Below are positions 1-11,500 of a stretch of 64,000 nucleotides of DNA, piece by piece. The position numbers and the translations under genes were made by a program. The stretch spans positions 3,348,001-3,412,000 of the forward strand of contig BSBN01001198.1 of the NCBI GenBank assembly GCA_027924645.1, given 5' to 3'. Source of the DNA: Cunninghamia lanceolata (Eukaryota > Streptophyta > Pinopsida > Cupressales > Cupressaceae). Positions within the stretch are counted from its first letter, which is position 1. Each line of letters begins with the position of its first letter. The notes beneath the pieces are model-generated. The model did not search any database, was not told the DNA's origin, and saw only the letters and a program-made list of their open reading frames with translations.

Positions 1-647
1 GGTTGATCAATTTTGGAGCTACTGTCATAGTTGGAAGAGACTGATTTATCAAGTATCCCATAAATTTATCTCGAGTTTTAAACTTTATAAGCCTTTAGAA
101 TATTAAAAATTGCTTATGTTAAAATAAACACCTGGTCATAAATGACAGACTTAAACTGTACGTTCTTTAGAAGAATCTCCTTCTAGAAAGGAAAGCAAGA
201 TTGCCTTGCCAAATAAACCATGGCTAATTCAAGCCAAGGACTATTGGTACAAACTGGGATATGTGCCTTAATAGATCAAAACTCAGGGCGAAGGTCTGGC
301 TTCATCATGGTTTTTAAGTCCAACATGTATTCTTACTCTATCTGAGCATGGCAGTGCCCTTCAGCACTTCAGTTTTGTCTTTCACTGTTCCTAAGATGAT
401 GTGCCCCATGCTAGGGTAGTAGGTTTTCAAAATCCTTTTCTTAAAAATATTGTTTGCAAAAAAATCATCTTGCTGTTAGAATACCCAAGCTACGTTAGGG
501 CATTGATATTATCATTATCAATTGGCAGCAGATGATGCTTCTGTTCTTTCCTTAAATGTGTGTTTTTTTTGAGCCTGTTTTTTCTCATCAAGCAGTACGT
601 TATGTTTTTATCTGAAATTAGATTTTTTTCTTCCTGTTTCTATGAAG

Positions 648-758
648 GCATACATCACATGCCAAGCACGTGGGAGGCGTCGTAACTACATTCAAGGTTA
701 AAGGATCTGATGCAGTGGAGGACAATGTTGTGCAATTGGAAACCCCTATAGACAAATG
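648..758 (+). other. Candidate upstream coding exon of the FCF2-type gene
   Basis: An open stretch is preceded by a pyrimidine-rich tract and AG (646-647) and followed by a good donor (GTAGAT at 759). It reads KHVGGVVTTFKVKGSD then AVEDNVVQLETPIDK, ending in phase 2. I do not recognise the peptide. Joining it to the exon at about 1074 breaks the frame. Joining it to the open stretch at 986-1058, which has its own AG and a GTAAGT donor, runs into TAA after LSFI-like codons. It may be an alternative 5' exon, or coding sequence of a different transcript. Confidence 0.3.
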
Positions 759-1073
759 GTAGATCTATTTTTTATCGTACGCTTATGAATTAATCATAGT
801 TAGTTTTTCAAATCAGGCAAGTTTATTGTAGAGCTAAAGAAAGTATCAATAAAATAACATGTATTATCAATAACAAATACCATCTTAGAATACTTCTTTT
901 TCACCGCTTTCAAATTCTTTCATTGTTTTATGTTTTTATGCAATAAAAATAGCATTCCAGTAATTCTCTTTTTATATGTTATCAGTCTGTTGGTGATGGG
1001 ACCAGATGGAAAAAATTCTTGGACACCTGAAATGCAGTTCACTTATCTTTCATAAAAAGTAAGTGTGATTCAG

Positions 1074-2174
1074 GGAAAACTGTTAATCAACCAGATCGAG
1101 GACTTGATAAGCATTCAATAGAAGCCTCGACATGGCAAACTGAAAAGCAGCTCCAGGATGGACTTCTAGTTACACCAACAAATCCAAGAAAACTGAACAA
1201 ATTGATCCGGAAGCAAGTCAAAGACACTTTAGGGGCTAAATGGTAATTTGTTTAGTATTTTAAGGCATAAATAGATGTGCCATTCTGAATGATTTAGGTT
1301 ATTGATAGAAAGGACAAACTTGCATCAATAGGTTTGACATGCCAGCACAGATCGTCACTCCTGAATTGAAGAAGGATCTTCAATTATTGAAGGTAGTGAT
1401 TACCATGCAATGAAATAGCCGTATTTGTTTATTTTTTTAAAATGTAAAATAAGAACTTATAGGTATTTGGTTGCGATCTGGGACTGCTGATTTCTTCCAC
1501 CAATAGCATGTGTGGAATTTGTGAAACATGAGTTACTGACTGGATTTTTTCATGATACAGTTGAGAAGTATTGTTGATCCTAAAAGACATTACAAGGCCG
1601 ATGATTCCAAAGGCCTTCCTAAGTATTTTCAGGCAAATAATGATACTCTGGATGGCTGTAGATACTGTTTGGTAATATGCTTGTGTCATTCTTACTGTCG
1701 TTGTGGGTGGATATAAGTTGTTTTCTTTTTCCTTGTTTTTGCATTCTTCAGGTGGGGACTGTCATAGAACCTGCTACAGAATTCTACTCAGGAAGGCTGA
1801 CAAAGAAAGAGCATAAGCCAACTATTGCAGATGAACTGCTTTCTAACACTGAACTTGGTCGATATAGGTGAGGCTGATAATCTATTATTTCCTGTTTTTT
1901 AATAGTAACCAATAAAAAATGATTCTAATTTCTTGTTTAATCCAACATCTTGTAACTTTTTTCTAAACGCCAGTGCAATTTTTCCAATTTGCTCGAGTCT
2001 GGGATTATGTAGTGCTTGGATCTCTTTTATTGGGTTGTTTGGTGTCATGATTGCTTTTAAATGATTAATTTCTCCTACAGGAAACGCAAGTATGCAGAGA
2101 TTGGAAAACACAGAAATGCTGTTTCCAGAAAAGGTTCGAAGCTGAAAAAATATTCTCATAAGCACAGAAGATAA
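1074..2174 (+). CDS. FCF2: FCF2-type pre-rRNA-processing protein (3' part, spliced)
   Basis: Five exons read through as one protein: about 1074-1242, 1332-1392, 1561-1632, 1752-1867 and 2081-2174 (stop TAA at 2172-2174). Intron phases agree: TG/G rebuilds the Trp before FDMPAQ, two junctions are phase 0, and AG/G rebuilds Arg after LGRY. Motifs in order are NPRKLNKLIRKQVKD, WFDMPAQIVTPELKKDL, LRSIVDPKRHYK, KYFQ, VGTVIEPATEFYSGRL, TKKE and a Lys/Arg-rich tail ending HKHRR. These are the landmarks of the Fcf2 C-terminal domain. In yeast and animals, family members work in the nucleolus in the early 18S pre-rRNA cleavages of the small-subunit processome; the same role here is inferred by homology. 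The basic tail fits a nucleolar protein. The first listed exon could start further upstream, and the N-terminus is unresolved. Codons look intact, with no stops inside exons, so the gene is probably active. Confidence 0.9.
1633..1751 (+). other. Probable GC-AG intron with an alternative in-frame GT donor
   Basis: The family motif KYFQ-VGTVIE is rebuilt only if the intron starts at 1633, where the donor is CAG/GCAAAT, the usual context of GC-AG introns. A normal GT donor lies 39 bases downstream at 1672 (TTG/GTAATA), also in phase 0. Its use would insert 13 residues (ANNDTLDGCRYCL) into the conserved core without a frameshift. The acceptor is CAG at 1749-1751. Confidence 0.65.
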
Positions 2175-2200
2175 TATTGTCGGACTGTTTATTCGAAAAT

Positions 2201-2206
2201 AATAAA
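2201..2206 (+). terminator. Poly(A) signal AATAAA
   Basis: A canonical AATAAA lies 27 bases after the stop codon of the FCF2-type gene, in AT-rich sequence suited to a plant 3' end. Confidence 0.5.
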
Positions 2207-4730
2207 TTTATGTTATTTGCTTAGTATACAAAATAATACGGTCCCCTATTATTATGGGTGTTATCCATGTTTGATTTGGAATTAGGCCAGTTCTGTAGCA
2301 ATAACTTTGATGATAATGGAGTGCATTATTCTTTTGAAATTTGGAGAATATGGATGATGAAATTCCCTTTACTGGTTACGTTTCTGTTCTTATCCATCTT
2401 AGCACACTTTCAACTCTGCATTATGACTTTATAAAATAAAGACATGGAGATATAAGTGGTTCATGCCTCTTCTACATCCAATCGCATGCAACGTATAAAT
2501 CTGTCATCTCTCTTTCTTTGATTTCCAGATGTTTTGCTTTAGTGTATGTGAAGTGATATTTTGCGATATTTGAAAAACATATGAAGTAAACGAGGGAGAT
2601 GAGGTTTCCTGAATTTCGTAAGGAGTCCCATGATTCCAATATAATAACCTAAGTATGACTATGATTATGAATGTTTAATATAAAAACACGACCCATGGCA
2701 AGTTGGCAATAAATTATTATGTTGAGGGGTCTAACCTACAATGACAGCAGGGGAAGCATTCATGCTGTGAAAGAAAAATTATTTGGAGCCAACATTTATT
2801 TTTAAATATAAAGACATGACAATTTTAAAATATATATTAATATAAAACTATTAAAAAGTAACATATAAGTATATAACATTTACTACACTCTTCAAAGTGA
2901 AAACAAAGCAAAAGAATCACCAAAATAATAAATTGTTATTTTCTAAAAATAAAATTAAAAGATAAATAAAAATAAAGTGGACAGTGTAGATAAAATAAAA
3001 TAATTCTAAAATAAAAACTAAAATTTATGTGTCATGTATGTAGTAAATAAAATAAAATAAAATAGTTTGATATCTCTCCACATTTTTTAGATAGATGTAT
3101 TTAAGATATCTATACTAATTTAATTTCTAAATTTATGAGATTAAGTTGGAATAGTTATCCATTTGCACAATAATTTCACATAATCAAAGAATTTCATAGA
3201 ATCACTCAACTTCCTAGCTCATTACATAAGCAACTAGAAAAAAAATGTTTGGCTTTTGCACAATAATTTCATAGAGCACTCAAATAAAAACTGATTGGCT
3301 TTTTAAATATAGATAGTCTAGGTTACAATGAACATCTATTATGATTGGTCTAAGAAAATGATTAAAATAGAAAAGATAAAGAAAAGCACCAATCACAAAT
3401 TTGATTGCAAGCCTAGTATAGAGAACAACTTTAGAGTACTAGTTGCAATTTTGATAAGAATACGAGTGTCGAAGAATTTGTTTGCAGCAGCAAAGAAGAA
3501 CAGTTGATTGACATGATGATGAGAATTTTATAAGGTGAATGTCTCCAAACTACGAATTTCGATAAGATGGAAGTTACAGAAAAAGTTAGATATCTTAAAA
3601 TTGAAGGGATTTGATAATTTTAGTCTTTTGTAGGGGTAGGGGTTGCATTTTATAGAAAAAAAATAAAAATTAGATGGTTAAAATTATCTTGGGGCTACGC
3701 AAGAACTTTTGAGGAACCAAAAACTTTCTAAACAATGGTAGCAGATTCCTGGCTATACATGCCACTTTCATTTTTTTTTTTTTCATTAACCAATTACACA
3801 TCTTTGAATTAAGACGATTGCATTACCACTACCAACTGTTGTGTGAGGTGTTCTTTGTGATCGAAGAGATAGGATATTTGAATTGAGCATTTTAAACCAA
3901 AAAATATATGTTATTTGTTTGAATTATCCAATTCCACATCTTTAAACGAGGGGCTGAGCGGAAACAAAATATTCCAAGTATCATATAATATGAGAACCAT
4001 ATCCCTTCCAATCATTTTGGGGACGTTCTTTTCAATAAGAGAGATATGATATTTGAATTGAGATTTCAAAGATATGAAATAAGAAGGCACCATCATTAGG
4101 TGACCTTGTCTCGTTCATAGTAGGGCCAATCCACCATCTCTAAAAAGGTAATAAATAACTTTGAGAAATTTGTATTTCCTTTTCCTTTGGTACTACATAC
4201 AATTTAGTTCTAAATGCATTTACCAAATGTTATATAACCTAGGTTGATATGTCATAATAACACATTGTGTTTATATGTATAGTGTACTCAAGAAAATTTT
4301 GGTACGTTGTATGCATGCCAACCCTGAGTGTTAATGGTTCATGCATCTTTTTCATCTTTGGTCACATGTAATGTACTAATATTTAGTATGAATTTGTATG
4401 AGTCTCTTGTGTTTGTTTGAACTTTTATTTTAGTGAGTGCTAGTTGACTATTATGAATTAGAAATTTAAGGGAATGTTAGAAAGAGAAAAAATACCAACA
4501 AAATGATATTTAAATAATATAAATATAAAAGGAAGCATAAACTTGATGTTTTATGAACTTCTAATGAGGTGCATGATCTCAATAAACTAAGTGAAGTATT
4601 TAATTATTCAGTTGGACACAACTCATGTAATATGGAAAATATGGATAAGCAAAAGCTTTGCATATATGTATGACAATTATTAAGAAATTTTGATACTAAA
4701 ATTTAATCATCTTAAATTAAACAAAGTATG
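2207..4730. other. AT-rich spacer without recognisable genes
   Basis: No coding region could be supported on either strand. A stretch of A-rich TAAAATAAAA-like sequence lies around 2,930-3,060. Two imperfect direct repeats are visible: one begins TTGCACAATAATTTCA at about 3,164 and 3,257, and one shares CACATCTTT and GATATTTGAATTGAG (about 3,786-3,887 and 3,926-4,064). The region looks like old, decayed repeat sequence. Confidence 0.6.
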
Positions 4731-4735
4731 AATAC
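4731..4735. repeat. Target-site duplication AATAC, left
   Basis: AATAC directly precedes the LTR terminus TGTGAG and recurs right after the other LTR. Confidence 0.9.
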
Positions 4736-5708
4736 TGTGAGTTAGGGTAAAATTGCAAATAGGATAAATGAAGAATCAACAATGATAAAACCCTAGCAAT
4801 GCACAATGAAGCACAAGACAACATGAAAATCAAAATAACAAATGTAAATGCAAACCGATCTCCACACTATGTTTGATTTATCTCCATTGCTCTTCTCCAC
4901 CTCGCATGAGCATGCAAAATTTTGAAGGATTATTGTTGGAGGAATGTTGGGTGCTCATTTCTGCAGCATAACATTAAGATGAAGATGCTAGAATGAATGA
5001 TAGCTGAAGGATGCAAAGGCTCTAATGATATTTTGACAGAATAATGGTACTTGAAACTCAATGCCTTTTAGAAAATTTGACAGAATAATGGTACTTGAGG
5101 CTCAATGCATGCTAATGATAATTTGGCAAAATAATGTTACTTGAAGCTCAATGCATGCTAATGGCTTGTGAGGGGTTTGATTTATAAGAAAGGCTTGGTT
5201 CAAATGGATGGTTGAGATTAAAAAGCTAAATGATTGATGTGGACGGCTAGGATTGATTAGGTTATCCCACTCTTCAAGGGAGTTGTAGTCATTTGACAAG
5301 TGTCAAGGAGAATATGGCTCATGTGTGCTTTTGTACATAAAAAGTACTACATATAAAAGATATTAAATAAAAGGCTATAGTACCACTTATCTTTTTTAAA
5401 TGAAAGAGGCACACATGTCGGCTAAATAAATAAAATTTATTTAATTAATTGGAAAGTCGGCTTATGATGAGAACTTAATTCAAATAAAATATTTGAATTA
5501 GTTGGGATATGAGTTGGATATTAATTAAATAAATAAAATTTATTTAATTAATTGGATAGTGGGATTAGGATATGATGTGGAATTAATTAAATAAATAAAT
5601 GGGATTAAGAGTGGGATTTAGGACAAAATGCTACATGATGTCTAAGTGATGTTTTTGACAAGGTGTTGCTAGACATGAACAAAGTTAGGACAAATTTGGG
5701 TGTCTACA
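4736..5708 (-). repeat. 3' LTR (973 bp) of the Gag/G-patch element
   Basis: It matches 13979-14951 almost base for base. It contains AT-rich palindromes with arms AATTAATTAAATAAA and its complement (about 5,420-5,450, 5,520-5,555 and 5,580-5,602). On the minus strand it carries a segment with ACATGTGTGCCTCTTTCATT and ATGTAGTACTTTTTATGTAC that is also found in the tandem units at 48-54 kb. Confidence 0.93.
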
Positions 5709-5722
5709 TTTTGCCCCTCTTT
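5709..5722 (-). promoter_or_regulatory. Polypurine tract
   Basis: The minus strand reads AAAGAGGGGCAAAA directly before the 3' LTR terminus TGTAGACA, the expected plus-strand primer position. Confidence 0.8.
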
Positions 5723-6250
5723 GAGATGATGTTTGAGATGATAAGCTTTATGTCGAGTAACATCATTTCAAAGAAGCTAAGGTATGGATAAAGGAAAAGA
5801 ATAATGATGATGATGCCCCCTCGAGAGGATAGGTGGGTTGGACAAACACGGGTAGGCTTTCGAAATGAAAGAGATTGGCTAAGAAACATAGCTAAGGGAA
5901 TGGATAGAAGAAATGAATGATGCGTTATGCTGCAATGAAAGTGAGCAACCATATGTTTGATGTAGCACTAGACGTTATGCACCAAGGTAGAAGGACCAGG
6001 GTGACGATGTGTCTTATGCCCCAGCGTAATACAACCTTGTCTAACGTATGAGGAAGAAAACTTAGAGCATTGAAGTCCTAATGCGCAAAAGGTATGATAT
6101 GACCTTAGATGCAAAGGATAATGCAAAAAGCTATTCCAACATACACAAGATATGAATATTAGCTGGAAATGATAAGGATTTGATACAAATGCAAGTTAAA
6201 AAGATAACACACACAAGCAAGCAAGCAAGCATGCACAAATGATACAAAAA

Positions 6251-6989
6251 CAAACAAGGTATTGCCCCTGTCAAGCTGTAAACCAATGATTAATTGCTGA
6301 TTGTTTTGTTGATAGTTGAGAGTGTTGTCATGGCGGGGAAAGCTATATCCCTAGATCAACACAAAGTTGTTTGCTGAGTTGGTTGGCTAATTGGCTGATT
6401 GATTTGGCTTACAACAAGGTTAGGATCAAGACCATGGATTGAGTTTGGATAACTTGGCTTGATTGAGTAATTTGATTGGTATGGATTAAGGATGGGCTTG
6501 CATTTGGATCTTTGTTTGGAATGGTTTTGAGGATGATAAAATGATGGATAAAGATTGATGAAGGATTGATGAAAATGTTGATGATGGGATGATATGTGAT
6601 GGATTGAGCTACTTTTGATTTGTTGAAGTGATTGGATTTGTTTTGATGATTAGCTTGATGTGCTTTGGTTGTGATGTTTTGTGGTGTTGATGCTGGTGAT
6701 TGATAGGATTTGTTTTGATGGTTGGCTTGATGTGCTTTGGTTGTGATGTTTGCTATTGTTGGATTGATTGTTTTGATGATTGGATTATTTTGAATGATAA
6801 TAGTGATGGTGTGATGATTAGAGTGTCCACTCAATCTAAGCATAAGCAAGTGTTCTCAGTATGCTCAAAGGATGTAAAACAAACAAGGTATTGCCCTTGT
6901 CAAGTCATAAACCAATGATTGATTGTTTGTTTTGTTTGATAGAGAGTGTTGTCATTGTGGGGAAAGCTATATCCCTAGATCAACACAAG
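6251..6989. repeat. Direct duplication in the element's 3' non-coding part
   Basis: 6251-6365 and 6880-6989 share CAAACAAGGTATTGCCC, AAACCAATGATT, GAGAGTGTTGTCAT and AAGCTATATCCCTAGATCAA. Together with TGATTG-rich low-complexity sequence between and after them (to about 7,330), this looks like expanded spacer rather than coding sequence. Confidence 0.75.
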
Positions 6990-8111
6990 GATGTGGGAAC
7001 GCTATATCCCATTGATGATGATTGATGATGTTTAATTTGGGCTCATGACAAGATTAGGATCAAAACCTGTTGATTTGATTGGATAACGTTCCTTGATTGA
7101 TTAGCTTGCTTGATATGGATTAGTGTGACTTAGATTTTGAGATCATTGCTTAGATTGATTTGATTGATATGATTGGAAGAAGTGATTGATTGAAATGGAT
7201 GAATGAATGTTATTGATAGGAAGAATTGATGATGATGATGATTTGATTTTGATTGAATGTTGATGAAGGGGATTGATTTGGATGATGTGATTGGTTTTAT
7301 TGCTTGGATTTTTCGTTGGATATTGATTTTTTGGATTTTTGAGAATATTTGATTTTTTTTAGATTTTTTTGTGATATTTTGATTTTTTTATGTTTTTGAA
7401 TGTTTGGGGATGTCAATGGATTTACAATTGGGCAGCCTTTGTGCTTGATACCAATGACAAGGGAAGACCAAGTCTAGGTGCAAGGATGGAGGAATGGGAT
7501 TGGATGGATAAAATGATGGGCTCATAGTAAATGGGATGAAAGGCTCATGATAAATAGGTGGATAGATAAGAGATAGGCTATAAAAGAGATGGATGCTTGC
7601 CTCGTGATAAATAAATGTGGATAAGCTATAAGATGGAAAGCTTGTGATAAGGATACGCCATAGTGGATGGATCATAAGAGAGCTAAGATGTGATCTCCAA
7701 AGGCTATGTTGCATAGGAAGAACTTGCCCCATTCTAGATGGTAATGCTTAGGATTTTTACATGACAAAGTTCATGACCAAGGGATGATAAGATGATGATA
7801 GATTGGTTTGAATGGGATGGATAAATGGTCAATGGATAGGACTTGGTTTGGAAAGAAGGTATGTCAAAAAATATCCAAACATGCTTCAACATTTTGCCCC
7901 TATGTCTTCATCAAAATCAAAAGGTAGAAGGATGGATAAATGGATTCAATAGGATAGGCATGTTTATATAATGGCTAAGGATGGTACGATGGCTCGATAG
8001 GACATGATAAGATGGAAAATGATATAATGGGATCGATAGTTTGGATGTGGATAGGCTGGATGAGACAATGTGCCCCCAAGTGTAAGTGACATAGAAGATC
8101 AACTTACACAT

Positions 8112-8312
8112 GACGCCTATTTGCCAGGTTTTCATCATGGTACTTATCCAAGGTGCCTGTTTACCAGGTTTTCACCGGTGGACAAAGGGATTTCTCTTTA
8201 CTTTTTTGATTTTTAATTTTTTTTTGTTTTTTTGCTTCTTTTTCTTTTTTTTGCTTTTAGATGGGTTGACAATTACACATGGTGCCTGTTTGCCAGGTTT
8301 TCACCATGGTAA
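8112..8312. repeat. Three dispersed copies of a GCCTGTTTGCCAGGTTTTCA motif
   Basis: Copies lie near 8,115, 8,150 and 8,282, each about 28 bp with the core TTTGCCAGGTTTTCA(C/T)C followed by ATGG or GGTGG. The last two are separated by a T-rich tract. They lie downstream of the Gag ORF in the 3' non-coding part of the element. Confidence 0.75.
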
Positions 8313-8509
8313 TGGATAGGAGGGACTCAAGTGTTTAGTGCTATGAAGGTTGATAGTGTCCCTTTAGAAATGGATGATGTCTTCGCCTGGACCATGTCAT
8401 TATGCTCATAGATGTTGATAAGGGATTGCGTGGATGGGAGATGGATTAGGTAGATAGTGGATGATGAAATGGAGTATGAAAGGGTAGGCTAGTGGCTTAT
8501 GGTGTGGAT

Positions 8510-11500
8510 TTATATAGGCTTATGCAAAAGCATGTACCATAGGAAGGTGATGGGGAAAATTTGTAGGATAATGGATGAAGGATGGGGAGATGGAGGCATG
8601 TGAGAATGTTTTGGAATGGAAGGGAACCATGACCAATGGTTGCACACACCGTGATAAACATTGAAGCTTTTGATGAGATGGCGGTGTAGGAGGCAATGGA
8701 GATGTTTGCTTAGGATATGGTTGATGAAGTGATTTAGGAACCCACATATATTTAGCATTTTTAGTGCTTTTGATTTGCTTGTGGGATTTTTGAAGGGAAT
8801 GGAAGTTTTGGACGGAAGTAGGTTTTTGGATGGATATAGGTGGTTGGGATTCTTGAGATGTAGATGAGGATGCCTCGTTTTCTTTGCTAGTTTTTTTCTT
8901 AGGAACCCAAACCATTTTTCTTTTGGGCTTTGCTTTTGGAGGTATGGGCTTAGATGTGGATGAGGATGCCTCATTTGACTTGCTAGATATTTGCTGAGGA
9001 ACCCAAACCATTTTGCTTTTGGAGGTAAGGGTTTAGATGGCTTTGTGAATGTACCTTGCTTAGAAGATGGATGATTTAGAGACTTTTCACATTGATGCCC
9101 TAAGGCATGAGGGTCCTTAGGAGTTTTAGTTTGATTTTTGGCTTTATAGATAAAGACATCCAAATGTTTATTTTGGAATCCCATGGGATGGATGGAGTGG
9201 ATGGAATGATTGGAAGCTTTATGCTTAAACGATGTGTGCTTTTGTTGGCCATGATTAGGGATGTAATGATACTTATGAATGATAGGTATGTGAGGTGTTG
9301 GAAGCAATGGTGGCAAGGTGGATGGAGGGATATTTGGAGTTGGTAAAAGTGGAGGCAAAGTGGATCGTGGAAGGTGTATGGTCACATGCTTTTGACATTT
9401 ATAGGATGATGGAGGTGAAATGGCTACATATGTTTTGGGTAGATGATGGGGGGTGCGATGGAAAGTCGTAGGTTTAGGATGCATGAAGTGATTACCAACA
9501 TCGTTAGAGGGTTTACCTTGGAGTGTGTATCCAAGGCCATATGAGCATGGAGGGATCTTGACATGATTCAACTCCAAAATACCTTGTTTATAAAGGCCTA
9601 GACCTTTTCCTTGGTAGTTCATGTTTTGGAGTATGCGATGGACAATGGGACTAGGTGTGGTTTGAAGGTTAGACTTGAGTTGATTATTGGATGAAGAAGG
9701 TGAGGTGGATAAAGGTTGTTTTTGTCCTAAGGAAGAACACTCATGGATGAGGGTGGTAAGACCAAGTGGACATGATGGTGGACTTGAAGTGGAATCGATG
9801 GTGGATATGGAAGGAGGATCATTAGGATCTTGATTAGCATTGTGTTCCCTAAGATCCAAGTTATTTATTTGATCTTTTATGCTTACTTGGGGGACAAGTA
9901 TCTCATCATGACAAGTGGATGTTTGCTCATTATGGATAGGGCTAGATGGAGGATGACTAGGAGCAATGTGGACATCTTGCTCATGGATAGATATAGGATT
10001 ATGGATAGGATCAAGGTGCTCATGGATAGCTTCTTCATAGGTATCATCTTGATCATAAAAAAGGTAAATGTTATGGATGGGTTGCATGAAAGTGTTTTGA
10101 TCTTGAGTTTGACTAGGGCTTAATGTTTCCACATGCTTAGGATTAAACCTTTGACATACCTCTTGAGTTGCTTGAATGGAAGTGGAAGGCTCTTGGATAG
10201 GCTCTTGGTCAACAACATGAGAACATGATAACTCTTGACTTGGATTAATGATAGGAGACTCACAAATAGGCTTGATGGCTTGTAGGTCACATGATGGGCT
10301 TGAAGGGCTAAGAATATTAATGGAGGGCTCTTGGATAGGCTCAAGGATAGGTGGACCACATGATGGGATTATGACCTTTGGAAGTTCATTGGTAGGCTCA
10401 TGAATGGGTGTTTGACATGGAGATAGTTTATTCCTAGCTAGTAGCCAATGGATCACATCCTTCGCAAGTGTATGAGTGGATGAGCAATATAATGGATGGA
10501 TGATAATAGTAGATGATGTTGTAAGCGTAGGACTAGGATTAGGCTGGGGGCTAATTGGATTGGATGGATTAGGATTTGGACTAGATGAGGGTGACACATG
10601 GGATTGGGATGATGTGGCATGTTTTCCCATTATAGGTAGGTACACCTTGTAAACAATTGGGATAAATATTAGGCATGTATTTGTATCATGGCCTTTGGTC
10701 CTATGGTATGCACAATAATCATGTTCATCATATGGACTTTCTTCACATGGTTTGACTTCAGGAAGTTCGATGAGTTTTGCTTCAAGCATTCTTTGTAAAA
10801 CTATCTCAGCCGCATCCTTTGGTGAAGGATTAGAATGACATGGTGATGAAGGTAATGAAGGGCTTGGTGGTTTGGAAGATGGAGGGATCAATGGACTATG
10901 ATTGGGATCACATGGTGGTGTTGGGATAGGACTTGTTGGCTCATGTGTCAGCATGGGATTAGATGGTGGAGGCCACTCTAGATTGGTATCTCCCTTGTCA
11001 AAGGTTATTAGATCTTGCATAGGATAACTTGGGCTTGTTTGATTTATGTACAAGGGACCACTTGGAGCTACATGTGCTTCTTGTTGCAAAGGTGGACTTA
11101 GGTCTATCAATGGTGCTTGGTGGTCTTGTTGAAAAGGTGTACTTGGACTTACTTGATTTATGTACAAAGAGCCGTTGGGACTTGGATGTTGTTCTTGTAA
11201 TATCACTTGATTGCTTTGTGGATGGGCTTGGTAGTGCATTGGAATGGTGACATGAGGGATTGGATAAGCTTGAAGTGGAGGTTGATAGGTTGATGTGGCA
11301 TTGACTTGGTGGATAAGTGGATTAAGTTGATAGGAAGTGGATGGAGATGACATGTGGCTATGAAGTGGATTAGGTTGATATGGAGTGGCTAAGGATTGAT
11401 GTACTTGTCGAGTTTGACTAGTGGCTAAAAGGTGTTGGACTTGGGCTACGAAGTGTTGTAGTTGAGGTGATTGGCTTACATGGGGTTGAGCTCTTTGGAG

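Noticed and set aside
3786..4110. Possible tRNA-like sequence near GGTAGTGGTAATGCAATC (minus strand)
   Set aside because: No cloverleaf arms or T-loop GTTCRANNC could be fitted. It is part of a local direct repeat.
6409..6918. 146-codon Asn/Ile/His-rich ORF on the minus strand
   Set aside because: It comes from TGATTG-type low-complexity sequence downstream of the Gag ORF and has no motif.
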